DNA of 64,000 nucleotides from Bombiscardovia coagulans (GCF_002259585.1 NZ_MWWS01000007.1:44066-108065), one strand, 5' to 3'; positions 38,363 to 48,709 are shown, counted from the first letter of the stretch. Made by a program: numbers and translations. Notes: a model not told the origin generated them from the letters alone.

Positions 38363-39889
38363 ATGAAGGAAACTCACGAGAGATACAGACCCAACTTGGT
38401 ATTTCTTGTCTCACTTGTTGTGCTGAGTTTAATTGCTGCTATTAGTTGGCCCTTATTAAACCGCTGGCAGCACTCTACCGCAGAACAAGCAGGAGGCACA
38501 GTTCGTATTGGCGCCGGTCATGCTCCGGCTTCATTGGACATACGTACCCAAGATGGTAATGCCGTCACCCAAGCCCTGCTAGGTAATGTCTATCAGACTT
38601 TAGTCGGGTTGGATGAACACGCAAGACCTGTACCCCAAATTGCTTCGAGCTGGGAGCGATCTCCTGACGGACTTACTTATACCTTCCACCTTCGTGAGAA
38701 CCAAACATTCGAAGATGGAAGTCCCTTGGACTCAAGTGCAGTGTTGTGGTCCATGGAACAAACCATGAAAAACAAGTACCTTGGCCACCAACATTTTGAC
38801 AACCTAGCTAAGGTAACGAACCCTACTGCCAATGAAGTAGTTATCGAGCTTAAAAACCCCGATGCACAACTGCCCTATGAGTTGGCTGGTCGCCCAGGCA
38901 TTGTCTATAACCGGGGAGCCCGTGTTAACTACGACAAGGAGTCTGCCGGTTCTGGACCCTATACCGTCGATTCCTTCAAGCCGGGCCAGGAACTCGTTTT
39001 ACGCAAGAGTAAAACATACCGCGGCCCTCATCAAGCGAAAAGTGCCAAGATTGTTTTTTCTTATTCGCAGGATTCTAAGGGTCAAGCACAACAGGTGGCA
39101 TCAGGAAAGCTAGACGCGGCAGTGGATCTGAGTGCAAGTGAAATTAGTGCAGCAAAAACCAGTAAGCCTGAGCTCAAGCTTTCTACCGGTCTCACAGACG
39201 ATAATGTGGTCTTAGCCTTCAACCATTCCAAGACTGCTATCACTTCGGATGAACGAGTCCGACAAGCTATCAGTCATGCTGTCGATAGGAAGGTAATAGC
39301 TGACGCTTCAGGCGGGACTCAGAAAGTGCTTGAAGGCCCTTTAAACGAACTGAGCGTTGGCTACGATCCGGCTTATAAGGCTCTGCCGCATGACAGCAAG
39401 AAGGCAGCCTCACTAGCTTCATACTTTAGCCAGTCCGCCTACGGTAGCCACCTCCGTCTGGTTTACGACAAGAGCCTAGGTCAAGACATAGGAAACACAA
39501 TCAAGGATCAGCTGGCACAGGCCAACATGCCAATAGAAGTTATCATGCTTGATCATGATGCTTTTCAGGAGCAAGTCATTAACAAGCACGATTATGAACT
39601 GACCTTGTTCAATATGAGTAATGATGATGTGTCACAGTTCGCTAATCCTCATTCACCTATGGCTTTCGACGATACCGAATGCCAACAGTTCTTCAGGCTC
39701 GTTACAGGCGCAAAATCTGACGGAGATTATGCGTCTCAGCTCAAACAATTTGCTCAAACACTGTCCAATAAACAAGCCAGCGTGTGGCTCACGCAAAAAA
39801 CGCCTGTTAATGCAAAGTCCAACAAGCTCAAAGGGTTACCTGACAACATGGGTGACCGCTACATCCCTGCATGGGAGCTCAAGGCCTGA
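38363..39889 (+). CDS. extracellular solute-binding protein, family 5 (peptide type), TM-anchored
   Basis: 508 residues. The SBP_bac_5 fold is clear: VTQALLGNVYQTLVGLDEHARPVPQIASSWERSPDGLTYTFHLRENQTFEDGSPL and DERVRQAISHAVDRKVIA. These proteins usually bind oligopeptides or nickel for Opp/Dpp-type importers. The N-terminal hydrophobic helix (residues 12-30) has no Cys and no obvious cleavage site, so it is probably a permanent membrane anchor rather than a lipoprotein signal. No permease or ATPase genes are adjacent. It ends at a terminator. Confidence 0.82.
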   Translation: MKETHERYRPNLVFLVSLVVLSLIAAISWPLLNRWQHSTAEQAGGTVRIGAGHAPASLDIRTQDGNAVTQALLGNVYQTLVGLDEHARPVPQIASSWERSPDGLTYTFHLRENQTFEDGSPLDSSAVLWSMEQTMKNKYLGHQHFDNLAKVTNPTANEVVIELKNPDAQLPYELAGRPGIVYNRGARVNYDKESAGSGPYTVDSFKPGQELVLRKSKTYRGPHQAKSAKIVFSYSQDSKGQAQQVASGKLDAAVDLSASEISAAKTSKPELKLSTGLTDDNVVLAFNHSKTAITSDERVRQAISHAVDRKVIADASGGTQKVLEGPLNELSVGYDPAYKALPHDSKKAASLASYFSQSAYGSHLRLVYDKSLGQDIGNTIKDQLAQANMPIEVIMLDHDAFQEQVINKHDYELTLFNMSNDDVSQFANPHSPMAFDDTECQQFFRLVTGAKSDGDYASQLKQFAQTLSNKQASVWLTQKTPVNAKSNKLKGLPDNMGDRYIPAWELKA

Positions 39890-39924
39890 CAATAACCTAC
39901 AAGACAACCAAGTACTATAACATC

Positions 39925-39951
39925 AGCGGGCAGGTCGTAACTCTGCCCGCT
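39925..39951 (+). terminator. rho-independent terminator after the solute-binding protein
   Basis: A 9-bp stem (39925-39933 with 39943-39951) followed by TTTCTTGT. It lies 33 bp before valS. Confidence 0.8.
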
Positions 39952-39983
39952 TTCTTGTCAAGATTCGCCCATAAACTGAGCCT

Positions 39984-42737
39984 ATGTCTGACAAACAAGG
40001 AATCGTAGAAGCCAATCTGACCCCCTTACCTGATCGAGTGGGTGTGGATGGCCTAGAAGCTAAATGGAGTGACAACTGGGAACAGAGCGGAACCTACAAA
40101 TTCGGAGGTAGTCGCAACCGTTCTTCGGTGTACTCAATTGATACCCCACCCCCAACTGTATCTGGGCATCTTCACGTCGGCCATGTCTTCTCATACACCC
40201 ATACTGATGTCATCGCACGGTTTAAGCGCATGTGTGGCTATGATGTGTTCTACCCCATGGGCTGGGATGATAACGGCCTGCCCACTGAGCGCAGGGTACA
40301 GAATTACTATGGAGTACGAGTAGACACTTCATTGAAATACGACCCCTCGTTCAAACCACCTTTCGAAGGTACTGAAGGGAAGAAGGTCCAAGCCAAGGAC
40401 CAAGTGCCTATTTCTCGGCAAAACTTCATCGAATTGTGTGAAAAACTCTCTGTCGAAGACGAAAAGCACTTTGAACAACTATGGAGATCTCTAGGACTGT
40501 CTGTAGATTGGTCTCAAACCTATCACACGATTGGCGAACACCCCAGAAGGGTTGCACAAAAAGCATTCCTGCGCAATCTTGCCCGAGGCGAAGCCTACCA
40601 AAAAGAAGCCCCTGGCCTGTGGGATGTAACTTTCCAAACAGCAGTAGCTCAAGCTGAGCTCGAATCGCGAGAATACGACGGTTTCTACCACCGTATAGCC
40701 TTCCACTTTGACGACGGCACTCCCCTTTACATCGAGACCACTCGTCCAGAGCTTTTACCAGCTTGTGCTGCCCTTATTGCTCACCCAGATGACGAACGCT
40801 ACCAACCTTACTTTGGGCAGAAAATCTATTCACCCTTGTTCCATGTTGAAGTTCCTATCGTGGCCCATCCTGCCGCAGAAAAAGACAAGGGTGCTGGTAT
40901 TGCCATGTGCTGCACTTTTGGAGACATGACCGACGTACAGTGGTGGCGCGACCTGAAACTGCCAACCCGTTCTATTATTCAGCGCAATGGTCGTATCATA
41001 ATGACTACACCGGATTGGATTACGGACGAGGCTGGTCGACAGCTCTTCGAAACGCTTGAAGGCAAGACCACTTTTACTGCCCGTAAGATGGTTGTTGATG
41101 CTCTACGCGAATCCGGGGACATGGAGGGTGAACCTAAACCCACCAAGCGTATGACCAACTTCTATGAGAAGGGCGACAAACCACTCGAAATCGTCACTTC
41201 TCGTCAGTGGTATTTACGCAATGGCGGAACTGACTCACAACTCAATGCAGAGCTACTCCAACGCGGCAACGAGTTAGAATTCCACCCGGACTTCATGCGT
41301 GTTCGCTATCAGAATTGGGTAGAAGGTCTCAACGGTGACTGGCTAGTCTCCCGTCAACGATTCTTTGGTGTTCCCTTCCCTCTGTGGTATCCCCTTAATG
41401 CAGACGGTGACCCCGATTTCCAGCACCCCATTACTCCCACTGAGGATCAACTACCGATTGACCCCACAAACGATGTACCGGAAGGCTTTGAAGAATCCCA
41501 GAGAGACCAGCCTGGTGGATTCACAGCTGAACCAGACATCATGGATACATGGGCTACCTCCTCACTAACCCCACAGATCGTAACCCACTGGTCTGAACCT
41601 GGTGAAGAAAACGAAGCCCTCTTTAAGGCCACGTTCCCCATGGATCTACGCCCCCAGGGTCAAGACATTATCCGCACATGGTTGTTCTCCACTGTGGATA
41701 GGGCCCACCTTGAAAATAAGTGCCTGCCTTGGAAGCATGCTGCGCTCTCAGGCTGGATTCTCGATCCTGACCACAAGAAGATGTCCAAGTCAAAGGGGAA
41801 TGTAGTCGTCCCGGATGAGCCCATTCAACAATATGGAGCAGACGCTGTCCGTTATTGGGCAGCATGCGCTCGCTTAGGCCTTGACGCTACCTATGACGAA
41901 GGGCAGATGAAAATCGGTCGCAGGCTTGCTATAAAGCTGCTCAATGCTACTAAGTTTGCCCTTTCTATCGGCCGCGAAGACGAAAACCATCATGTTGGAC
42001 AAGCAGCTCAGGCTGTTTGGAATCCTGCACAAGTTACTGTGGAACTCGATAGAGGCGTACTTGCTCGCTTGGCTCATGTCATTACAGAAGCTACCAAAGC
42101 CTTTGAATCATACGAACACTCGAAAGCTTTAGAAACGATTGAATCCTTCTTCTGGGACTTCTGCGACGATTATATTGAATTAGCTAAAAACAGGGCTTAC
42201 GGCAAGCCTGATGAAGAAGGCCACACCCCTGCCGAAGCTGATGTGGTATCCGCTAGAACTACACTGGGACTAGCCCTAGATGCCTTCGCACGTCTTTTCG
42301 CACCCTTCTTACCCTTCGCCACTGAGGAAGTCTGGCAGTGGATGCATGCCGGTCAAGGATCCGTCCACAAAGCCCCTTGGCCACAGGCACAAGCATACGC
42401 TGAAGCAGCTCAGGGTGTATCAGCAGATGTGTTAGCTTGGTCAGGCACCGCGTTAGCAGAATTACGCAAGATCAAATCAGAGGCAAAAGTCTCTATGAAG
42501 ACACCAATCTTATCCGTCAGTCTTGCAGTGGCACCTTCTGGTGTTAAGGCTGTGCAGTCTTCCGTTAACGATATTGCTCAGGCAGGCAGGGTCACTGGCA
42601 CAATCAACATAACTGAGGATACCAGCTTGGAAGCAAATGCTGGTGCTGAAAGCGGACCAGAAACAGAAAAAACAAGTGGAGTTACAGTAATAACAAGCGA
42701 ATTGGGTGAACCGCCAGCCAAAAAAGCCCGGTCGTGA
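39984..42737 (+). CDS. valS: valyl-tRNA synthetase
   Basis: 917 residues, class Ia. The HIGH motif is HVGH (residues 64-67) in PPPTVSGHLHVGHV, and KMSKS is at 599-603 in KKMSKSKGN. The roughly 200-residue CP1 editing domain follows the first half of the Rossmann fold; WATSSLTPQI, the ValRS-type signature, precedes KMSKS. The anticodon domain is C-terminal. The last roughly 60 residues are Glu/Thr/Ala-rich and do not look like the long coiled coil of E. coli ValRS. The ribosome site is weak. It is transcribed between two terminators as a single gene. Confidence 0.96.
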   Translation: MSDKQGIVEANLTPLPDRVGVDGLEAKWSDNWEQSGTYKFGGSRNRSSVYSIDTPPPTVSGHLHVGHVFSYTHTDVIARFKRMCGYDVFYPMGWDDNGLPTERRVQNYYGVRVDTSLKYDPSFKPPFEGTEGKKVQAKDQVPISRQNFIELCEKLSVEDEKHFEQLWRSLGLSVDWSQTYHTIGEHPRRVAQKAFLRNLARGEAYQKEAPGLWDVTFQTAVAQAELESREYDGFYHRIAFHFDDGTPLYIETTRPELLPACAALIAHPDDERYQPYFGQKIYSPLFHVEVPIVAHPAAEKDKGAGIAMCCTFGDMTDVQWWRDLKLPTRSIIQRNGRIIMTTPDWITDEAGRQLFETLEGKTTFTARKMVVDALRESGDMEGEPKPTKRMTNFYEKGDKPLEIVTSRQWYLRNGGTDSQLNAELLQRGNELEFHPDFMRVRYQNWVEGLNGDWLVSRQRFFGVPFPLWYPLNADGDPDFQHPITPTEDQLPIDPTNDVPEGFEESQRDQPGGFTAEPDIMDTWATSSLTPQIVTHWSEPGEENEALFKATFPMDLRPQGQDIIRTWLFSTVDRAHLENKCLPWKHAALSGWILDPDHKKMSKSKGNVVVPDEPIQQYGADAVRYWAACARLGLDATYDEGQMKIGRRLAIKLLNATKFALSIGREDENHHVGQAAQAVWNPAQVTVELDRGVLARLAHVITEATKAFESYEHSKALETIESFFWDFCDDYIELAKNRAYGKPDEEGHTPAEADVVSARTTLGLALDAFARLFAPFLPFATEEVWQWMHAGQGSVHKAPWPQAQAYAEAAQGVSADVLAWSGTALAELRKIKSEAKVSMKTPILSVSLAVAPSGVKAVQSSVNDIAQAGRVTGTINITEDTSLEANAGAESGPETEKTSGVTVITSELGEPPAKKARS

Positions 42738-42767
42738 GCTGCATATAAAACTAACAACTTGTTCCAG

Positions 42768-42804
42768 TACGGTCGTGTGCAGAAGTGTTACGCACACGAC
42801 CGTA
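42768..42804. terminator. bidirectional terminator between valS and chorismate mutase
   Basis: A perfect 13-bp stem (42768-42780 with 42792-42804, loop 11) between convergent genes. Confidence 0.85.
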
Positions 42805-42829
42805 TTGTATACAATTAACGTTCCAATTG

Positions 42830-43168
42830 TTAATGGGCTATATGGGCATGCCGCTCTTTCGCAACGCTTGCTACTAAGGCATGATACTGCTCAACAATCA
42901 TAGGATCTAAACCCTCTTGCTCAGCTAGAGCACGTAATTGTGCAACCTGTTGGTGCTCTCTATCAGGGTCAGCAGGTGCAAATCCAGCTTGGGCTTTAAG
43001 CTGCCCTACAGTATCCGTTATAGCAAAACGTCTGGCTAGTAATTTCACAATTTCTGTATCGATACCATCAATTGATTGTCGTAGTTGTTGTATCTGTGCA
43101 GCGAACGAATTAGTCGCCGTATACTTATCAACTACAGTCTCCCTGGTATCTGTCTCATGCTCAGACAT
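42830..43168 (-). CDS. chorismate mutase, AroQ class
   Basis: 112 residues, all helical: LRQSIDGIDTEIVKLLARRFAITDTVGQLKAQAG, then PADPDREHQQVAQLRALAEQEGLDPMIVEQYHALV. This is the AroQ fold with its N-terminal Arg, the ARR/K...K positions and the helix-2 PxREHQ segment. It converts chorismate to prephenate for Phe/Tyr synthesis. It is a stand-alone enzyme, lying after rho on the same strand but separated by a terminator. Confidence 0.88.
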   Translation of the reverse strand: MSEHETDTRETVVDKYTATNSFAAQIQQLRQSIDGIDTEIVKLLARRFAITDTVGQLKAQAGFAPADPDREHQQVAQLRALAEQEGLDPMIVEQYHALVASVAKERHAHIAH

Positions 43169-43262
43169 GCATTCCCCTTCCTTCAGTTCGCTCGTTCATT
43201 ACTGTATCCCAATCATGAGTCACCGTGGCCAGTAGCGCAACGATGTAGAAAAGAAATGCAAA

Positions 43263-43303
43263 TGAGGGTGCCGAATACCTGTAAGGTAATTTCGACACCC
43301 TCA
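43263..43303 (-). terminator. rho-independent terminator after rho
   Basis: 13 positions (43263-43275 with 43291-43303) with one C/A mismatch on the plus strand that becomes a G-U pair in minus-strand RNA, supporting use by rho. T-rich sequence follows. Confidence 0.8.
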
Positions 43304-43321
43304 CTAAGACATCTAGCTAGG

Positions 43322-45169
43322 TTAGTTTGTTTTTTGCCCGAGCATAGTCTGCGTAATCGCACCGAGAAAATCACGATTGGTTGCCGTCTTTTTGAGACGT
43401 GGAACGAGCGTCTGATAAGCCTGCTCAATTTCCATGCCACCTAAGAGACGGCGGAGACGGTAGACCACTGCCAATTCATCAGCAGAGGTTATCATTTCTT
43501 CGCGTCTGGTACCTGATGCATTGATATCAATAGCTGGGAAGAGCCTCTTGTCTGCCAGCTCACGAGAGAGCCGCAGTTCCATATTGCCAGTGCCCTTAAA
43601 CTCCTCGAAGATCACTTCATCCATCTTAGAGCCTGTCTCAACTAAGGCAGAGGAGATAATGGTTAAGGATCCGCCGTTTTCAATATTGCGTGCTGCACCG
43701 AAGAATTTCTTAGGTGGATACAATGCCTGGGCGTCTACACCGCCCGACAAGATACGGCCAGATGTGGGAGCAGCAATATTGTATGCACGAGCTAAACGCG
43801 TCATTGAATCCAAGAGCACCACCACATCTTGTCCCAATTCCACAAGACGCTTGGCTCTTTCAATAGCTAACTCAGCAACAGTAGTATGATCCGTGGCGGG
43901 GCGGTCAAAGGTAGAAGCAATCACTTCACCTTGAACTGTGCGCTCCATATCAGTAACTTCTTCAGGTCGTTCGTCCACAAGAACCACCATCAGATGTACC
44001 TCAGGATTGTTCTTTGCTATGGCCTTAGCAATGTTTTGCAAGGTAATAGTCTTACCGGCCTTAGGCGGTGAAACAATCAGGCCACGTTGACCCTTACCTA
44101 TTGGCGCTACAATATCGATGAGTCTTCCAGTTACCTGACTGGCATCTGTCTCCATCCGCATACGTTCCTGCGGATACAAGGGTGTCAGCTTGCTGAAGTT
44201 AGGACGATCTCCAGCAGTTTCAACACTCATCCCATTCACAGTCTCGATAGACTGTAAAGGCATGAATTTCTGTCGCTGATTGCGACGTTCACCGTCATGA
44301 GGAGGCCTAGTAAAGCCTTGAACGGCATCACCCTTGCGCAGGCCATATTTTTTCACCTGCCCCATAGATACATAAATGTCGTTGGGACCAGGCAAATAAC
44401 CTGAAGTACGAATGAAAGCATACGACTCCAAAACGTCCACGATACCAGCTACAGGTACCAGGTCCTCATCTTTGAAGTCTTCGTGGCTCTCATAATCGCG
44501 ATTTACCCTTCGGTTGTTGCGACCGCGGTTACGCTCCGAGCGCTCATACTTGTCGTAGCTACCATGCTGGTAGTCACGATCATGATTGTCATCACGGCTG
44601 CGCTTGTGTGAGTTGTGAGTATCTCTAGCTGGTAAAGCAGCGAGGATATCGTCCAAGTCTCTCACTTTGCTACTGTGAGCATATTCTTCGCGCTCCTCCT
44701 GTGAGTGTGTACGCGAATGACCGTCATTATTACGGTGACGACGACGGTTGATAATAACTGACTCGTCATCCGCAACAGTACGATGCTGACGGTTACGGTT
44801 CCTTCTGCTTGATTTTCCATCAATACCAAGGACGTCAAACAAATCACCAACTTCTGGTGACGCTGTTGCTCTACCGGTTCGTTTTTTGGAGGAGCCCTCA
44901 TCAACATTTGCATCCGATGGCGTCGTTGTCTGAGCGATCTGCTCAGTTACGGGTTCTACTGTATGCTGCTCATCCTGAAGCGTTTCAGAAGCCTGACTCA
45001 TTGGACGTACACTTACTCCTGCGGGAGCTGTGCCTCCGGAACGAGCCGCCTCTATAGTTTCTATAAGGGCTGGCTTGCGCATATTAGAAATCCCGCGTAG
45101 GCCTAACTGTTTTGCCAGCTCTTTAAGCTCAGGCAGTTTCATAGTGTGAAGATCTTGGCTTGTTGCCAC
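43322..45169 (-). CDS. rho: transcription termination factor Rho
   Basis: 615 residues. The N-terminal Rho_N/SAP-like helices (LPELKELAKQLGLRGISNMRKPALIETIE) are followed by a roughly 170-residue Arg/Asp/Asn/His-rich disordered insertion (about 70-240), typical of actinobacteria. Next comes the RNA-binding cold-shock domain (VAGIVDVLESYAFIRTSGYLPGPNDIYVS) and the RecA-type ATPase with P-loop PPKAGKT, the Q-loop region and VVLLDSMTRLARAYN. It terminates transcription by translocating on RNA. Separated from chorismate mutase by a terminator. Confidence 0.97.
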   Translation of the reverse strand: MATSQDLHTMKLPELKELAKQLGLRGISNMRKPALIETIEAARSGGTAPAGVSVRPMSQASETLQDEQHTVEPVTEQIAQTTTPSDANVDEGSSKKRTGRATASPEVGDLFDVLGIDGKSSRRNRNRQHRTVADDESVIINRRRHRNNDGHSRTHSQEEREEYAHSSKVRDLDDILAALPARDTHNSHKRSRDDNHDRDYQHGSYDKYERSERNRGRNNRRVNRDYESHEDFKDEDLVPVAGIVDVLESYAFIRTSGYLPGPNDIYVSMGQVKKYGLRKGDAVQGFTRPPHDGERRNQRQKFMPLQSIETVNGMSVETAGDRPNFSKLTPLYPQERMRMETDASQVTGRLIDIVAPIGKGQRGLIVSPPKAGKTITLQNIAKAIAKNNPEVHLMVVLVDERPEEVTDMERTVQGEVIASTFDRPATDHTTVAELAIERAKRLVELGQDVVVLLDSMTRLARAYNIAAPTSGRILSGGVDAQALYPPKKFFGAARNIENGGSLTIISSALVETGSKMDEVIFEEFKGTGNMELRLSRELADKRLFPAIDINASGTRREEMITSADELAVVYRLRRLLGGMEIEQAYQTLVPRLKKTATNRDFLGAITQTMLGQKTN

Positions 45170-45363
45170 TGTATATTGCCTTTCCTACCGCTAGAACATT
45201 TCAACAATCTAATATCTAGCTTCAAGAAGTTTGCAGATAAACTGCTCATGAATGCTCGGTGCTATCCCAGCAAACCGAACTGTATTAAGCGTACAACGCT
45301 CCATAAAAAGACGCAAATTCGCCGCGCCGTGTGCGTCAACACACATTCCTCGCTGATAGATAC

Positions 45364-45399
45364 AAAAAACGGTCCGTGCAATAACAGCACACGAACCGT
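45364..45399 (-). terminator. rho-independent terminator of the UGM-like gene
   Basis: On the minus strand a 10-bp stem with one U-G pair (45390-45399 with 45370-45379 region) is followed by six Ts. It starts about 30 bp after the flavoprotein stop. Confidence 0.85.
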
Positions 45400-45427
45400 T
45401 GTAAATGGACAATGAGAGCACTAAATC

Positions 45428-47017
45428 CTATTTCTGTTCATGATAGGACTTCTCTGTGTTCACATTCCAGACATTTCTCTTAGAAGTCCGTCCGGTCTGG
45501 ATATTCTTGACAGCTTCCATAGAAGTTGCCATCGAATGATCTTGATTATTGTAATGGTGTTGACCGTTACGACCTACACAGTAGAGGTTGCCGAAAGAGT
45601 CCAGCCATTCAACCAACTCAGGCATCTGGGCATATGTATCAAAGTAAGCAGGATATGCTTTCTTTACTCGCTCACGGTGGGAGTCCATTACGTCTGCGGC
45701 TCCACCGATTACACCCATGCGAGTTAGTTCCTTAATGGCAAAGTCCGTGGCATCTTCATCAGACATATTCCAGAAGTCGTCGCCTTCTTCACAGAAGTAT
45801 TCGAGACCAATCCAGACGGTATCGTCCACGTTCTTAACCATGTATGGGCTCCAGTTGTTAAAAATCTGGAAACGCCCCATTTTATAACCTGGATCCTGCA
45901 CATATATCCAGCAGTCAGGTACGATAGGAGGTTTACCCAACGTAGGGATGTCCGTTGTATTGCGAATTTTTAAGTGCTTAATCAACAAGCCCACAGTAAC
46001 AAAATCGCGGTAAGGTAAACCGTTTGCCACGTGAACCATGTCCTTAGGCGCTCCAGAAGGAGCAGCAGCAATGGCGTTCACCAAATCCTTGATCGGCATG
46101 GAAGAGATGAAGTGGTCAGCTTTGAGAGTTACGCGTTTGCCGTCCTTGTCTTCATAAACAACCGCAGAAATCTTACCGTTTTCTTGGTCAAACTCCACTA
46201 CATTAGCGTCAGTAATAACCTTGACACCTTGCTCTACATTTCGTTTTTCTACAGTTTCCCAGAGCTGGCCTGGACCTAGCTTGGGATACCAGAATTCCTC
46301 GATAAGCGAAGTCTCAATCTCATGAGAGTCACGCTTCTTGGGCAGCAACTTCTGGAAGGCATTCTTTAAGACACTCCAAATGCTCAGACCTTTGACTCTC
46401 TGAGCTCCCCAGTCTGCTGAAATTTCACGGGGATGACGGCCCCAAAGCTTTTCGGTATATCCCTCGAAGAACAACGAATATAGTTTGCGCCCGAAACGGT
46501 TAATGTAAAAGTTCTCCAAGTTGTCTTCTGGAAGCTTGTGGAACATGGAGGCCAAATAGCTGAAGCCAGCTTCCAAGGTGATTTTGAAACCTAAAGCCTT
46601 AAAGAGACCTGGAGACAAAGAAATTGGGTAATCCAAAAAATGACGATTCCAATAAATACGAGAAACGCGATGGCGCTTAAGCATTACCTGATCGGTTTTC
46701 TCTGGATCCGGTCCGCCAGGCTCAAGATCGTGGTGCCTGCCTAATTTCTTATCATCGTAAGAAGGTGCGCCCTGCAAAGGCAGAACTTCCTTCCACCAAT
46801 CCATAATTCGATCATCTTTAGAGAAGAAACGGTGACCACCGATGTCCATGCGGTTGCCGTTGTGGCGCACTGTACGAGAAATACCGCCGAACATCGAAGT
46901 GGCTTCAAGCACAGTCACGTCATAACGCTGGTTACCACCATCTTTTACCAGCTCCCAAGCTGCCGTGAGCCCTGCCGGCCCACCTCCAATGACAATAACT
47001 GACTGTTTTTCCGCCAT
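45428..47017 (-). CDS. FAD-dependent UDP-galactopyranose mutase-like oxidoreductase
   Basis: 529 residues from ATG 47017, which has GGGAGG upstream. The N-terminal FAD fold is [22 protein letters not shown] (residues 7-28), followed by [14 protein letters not shown] and [15 protein letters not shown]. The middle ([38 protein letters not shown]) fits the UGM-like flavoprotein family with an NAD-binding/amine-oxidase fold. It is longer than classical Glf (about 390 residues) and lacks the clear substrate Arg pair, so an exact activity (furanose mutase or another cell-wall sugar step) is not certain. Confidence 0.75.
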   Translation of the reverse strand: MAEKQSVIVIGGGPAGLTAAWELVKDGGNQRYDVTVLEATSMFGGISRTVRHNGNRMDIGGHRFFSKDDRIMDWWKEVLPLQGAPSYDDKKLGRHHDLEPGGPDPEKTDQVMLKRHRVSRIYWNRHFLDYPISLSPGLFKALGFKITLEAGFSYLASMFHKLPEDNLENFYINRFGRKLYSLFFEGYTEKLWGRHPREISADWGAQRVKGLSIWSVLKNAFQKLLPKKRDSHEIETSLIEEFWYPKLGPGQLWETVEKRNVEQGVKVITDANVVEFDQENGKISAVVYEDKDGKRVTLKADHFISSMPIKDLVNAIAAAPSGAPKDMVHVANGLPYRDFVTVGLLIKHLKIRNTTDIPTLGKPPIVPDCWIYVQDPGYKMGRFQIFNNWSPYMVKNVDDTVWIGLEYFCEEGDDFWNMSDEDATDFAIKELTRMGVIGGAADVMDSHRERVKKAYPAYFDTYAQMPELVEWLDSFGNLYCVGRNGQHHYNNQDHSMATSMEAVKNIQTGRTSKRNVWNVNTEKSYHEQK

Positions 47018-47150
47018 ATCTACCTCCCGAGCGAGAACACCTGCTGCACTATGTTGCACACAGCGCAAATCCAATGAACTACGCTATGAAACTTTAACGA
47101 ACTGTAGACCCTATTAGATAAAGAATCTTCTATACCTTAGCATAGCTGCC

Positions 47151-47462
47151 TTACAGTGAATCTGGAATATCAATGTCACTTTTCTGAACTTCCTCTACAT
47201 TGACGTCCTTGAAGGTTACAATACGGACTTTTTTCACAAAACGGGAAGAACGGTATACGTCCCAAACCCATGCATCTGTAAGCTGAACGTCGAAGTAAAC
47301 ATCCTGGCCAGCTGAGCGTACATTAAAATCGACCTTATTAGCAAGGTAGAAGCGACGCTCAGTCTCCACAACATACGTAAACAGTTTGATAACATCACGG
47401 TATTCTCGATAGAGAGCCAGTTCAGCGGCAGTCTCGTAATTGTCTAGATCTTCAGCGCTCAA
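47151..47462 (-). CDS. DUF2469 protein
   Basis: 103 residues starting with TTG at 47462 after a strong AGGAGG site. The TTG overlaps the stop of the acetyltransferase (TTGA). It matches the actinobacterial DUF2469 family (SAEDLDNYETAAELALYREYRDVIKLFTYVVETERRFYLANKV...AWVWDVYRSSRFVKKVRIVTFKDVNVEE). The family is conserved in actinobacteria, often near replication/repair genes. Function unknown. Confidence 0.88.
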   Translation of the reverse strand: MSAEDLDNYETAAELALYREYRDVIKLFTYVVETERRFYLANKVDFNVRSAGQDVYFDVQLTDAWVWDVYRSSRFVKKVRIVTFKDVNVEEVQKSDIDIPDSL

Positions 47463-48619
47463 CTGTTACCTCCTGAGTTACCCTTCATATTGTGACCTAA
47501 ATTGCGCCACCAAGCTCTTTTGGAACTCTTTTTCATATTTGAGTCAGAATAAGCCCATGTTGTAGCATTATCTTCCGTTCCTTCATCAGCTTGCTTATCT
47601 TGTCCGCTCTCAGTCTTAACTTCTTCATCAAGTGGAAGCACCACTGTTGTTTCAGTGGTGGTACGATGTTCGCTTTCAACCTGAAACTTTGCTACCTCTG
47701 CTGAGTCCTCTCCTCCCATGTGCGTCTTTGAGAAGTGGTCCAGCTCTGCCAATGCAGGCTTTCCGTGATTGTTAGGTTTTACAGGTTCTTCTTCAGTTAT
47801 TTCTTTTGACCGCCCGGAAGTATTATTATTGCCTTTACGAGTGTTTACAGCATTATCTACACCAGGATTACCTTCTACTAAATGCATACCAAAGGCTTCC
47901 AAAGACTGGATCGGATCATACTCATCTGCTAAAGCATCCATGACAATTTGGTCCTGGTACTTACCCCCTTCCTCATCCCAAAGTGCGTCTCGAGATGTAC
48001 CAGAAAGTACAAATCCAAGGGATTGATAGACTGAAATAGCTCGGGGATTTTTCTCTGGAACAGCCACCCAAATCCTATGCAAGTCGAGACCTTCTGGCGA
48101 AGCTGCATACCCATATGTCATCACTCGGGGCATAGCATCACGTGAATACCCACGTCCCCGGAAATCCTTACCTAGCACCACTTGAATTCGCGCCGAACGA
48201 GACCATCCGTCAATATCAATTAGGAACACCATACCGATAAGACCATCTGTAGGGCCTGCGATATTCGATTCCGCTCCGTCTGAATCTGTGTGAGCAATCA
48301 TAGACCAAGCGACCGTACGCCTTGCCTCAGGATCACCAACACCATGCTCATAAGGCGCATTTCCCTTGGACCATGACACTGACCGACGAACCCAAGCATT
48401 GACTAAGGCACGTTCTGCCTGCGGGTCTTTGCCGGTAATTCCTGTGGAATTATAGAAGGCTTGCAAGTCGTCCATACGAGTCAAATCAGCAATAGTTGCT
48501 GGACGTAGGTGCACCATCTCGCCATTGATATATGGGATATCGATCTGCACTGGTAACTCACGTGTTTCCGTTTCACCGCTCACAGTATCACCAGCTAATT
48601 TCTTCACTGCACCCGACAT
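47459..48619 (-). CDS. GNAT-family N-acetyltransferase with long C-terminal tail
   Basis: 386 residues. The GNAT core spans about residues 34-230: VHLRPATIADL, GLIGMVFLIDIDGWSRSARIQVVLGKDFRGRGYSRDAM (motif A with R-G-x-G-Y), and LHRIWVAVPEKNPRAISVYQSLGF (motif B). The last 150 residues are a Glu/Thr/Asn-rich, probably disordered tail ending in a basic stretch with three Trp residues (KRAWWRNLGHNMK). That tail is unusual for GNATs. The substrate is unknown. It is translationally coupled to the DUF2469 gene. Confidence 0.8.
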   Translation of the reverse strand: MSGAVKKLAGDTVSGETETRELPVQIDIPYINGEMVHLRPATIADLTRMDDLQAFYNSTGITGKDPQAERALVNAWVRRSVSWSKGNAPYEHGVGDPEARRTVAWSMIAHTDSDGAESNIAGPTDGLIGMVFLIDIDGWSRSARIQVVLGKDFRGRGYSRDAMPRVMTYGYAASPEGLDLHRIWVAVPEKNPRAISVYQSLGFVLSGTSRDALWDEEGGKYQDQIVMDALADEYDPIQSLEAFGMHLVEGNPGVDNAVNTRKGNNNTSGRSKEITEEEPVKPNNHGKPALAELDHFSKTHMGGEDSAEVAKFQVESEHRTTTETTVVLPLDEEVKTESGQDKQADEGTEDNATTWAYSDSNMKKSSKRAWWRNLGHNMKGNSGGNS

Positions 48620-48669
48620 CAGTCACCTCCGAAACCGCTACCACGATGATAACGGGGAGACAGTATACC

Positions 48670-48701
48670 GCACGCTCCACAAAGAAATCTGTGAAGCGTG
48701 C
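48670..48701 (-). terminator. hairpin between the acetyltransferase and gatB
   Basis: A 12-position stem (48670-48681 with 48690-48701) whose only plus-strand mismatch (C/A) becomes a G-U pair in minus-strand RNA. No T-tract, so it may be a weak terminator of gatB. Confidence 0.55.
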
Positions 48702-48709
48702 TGGTTACC

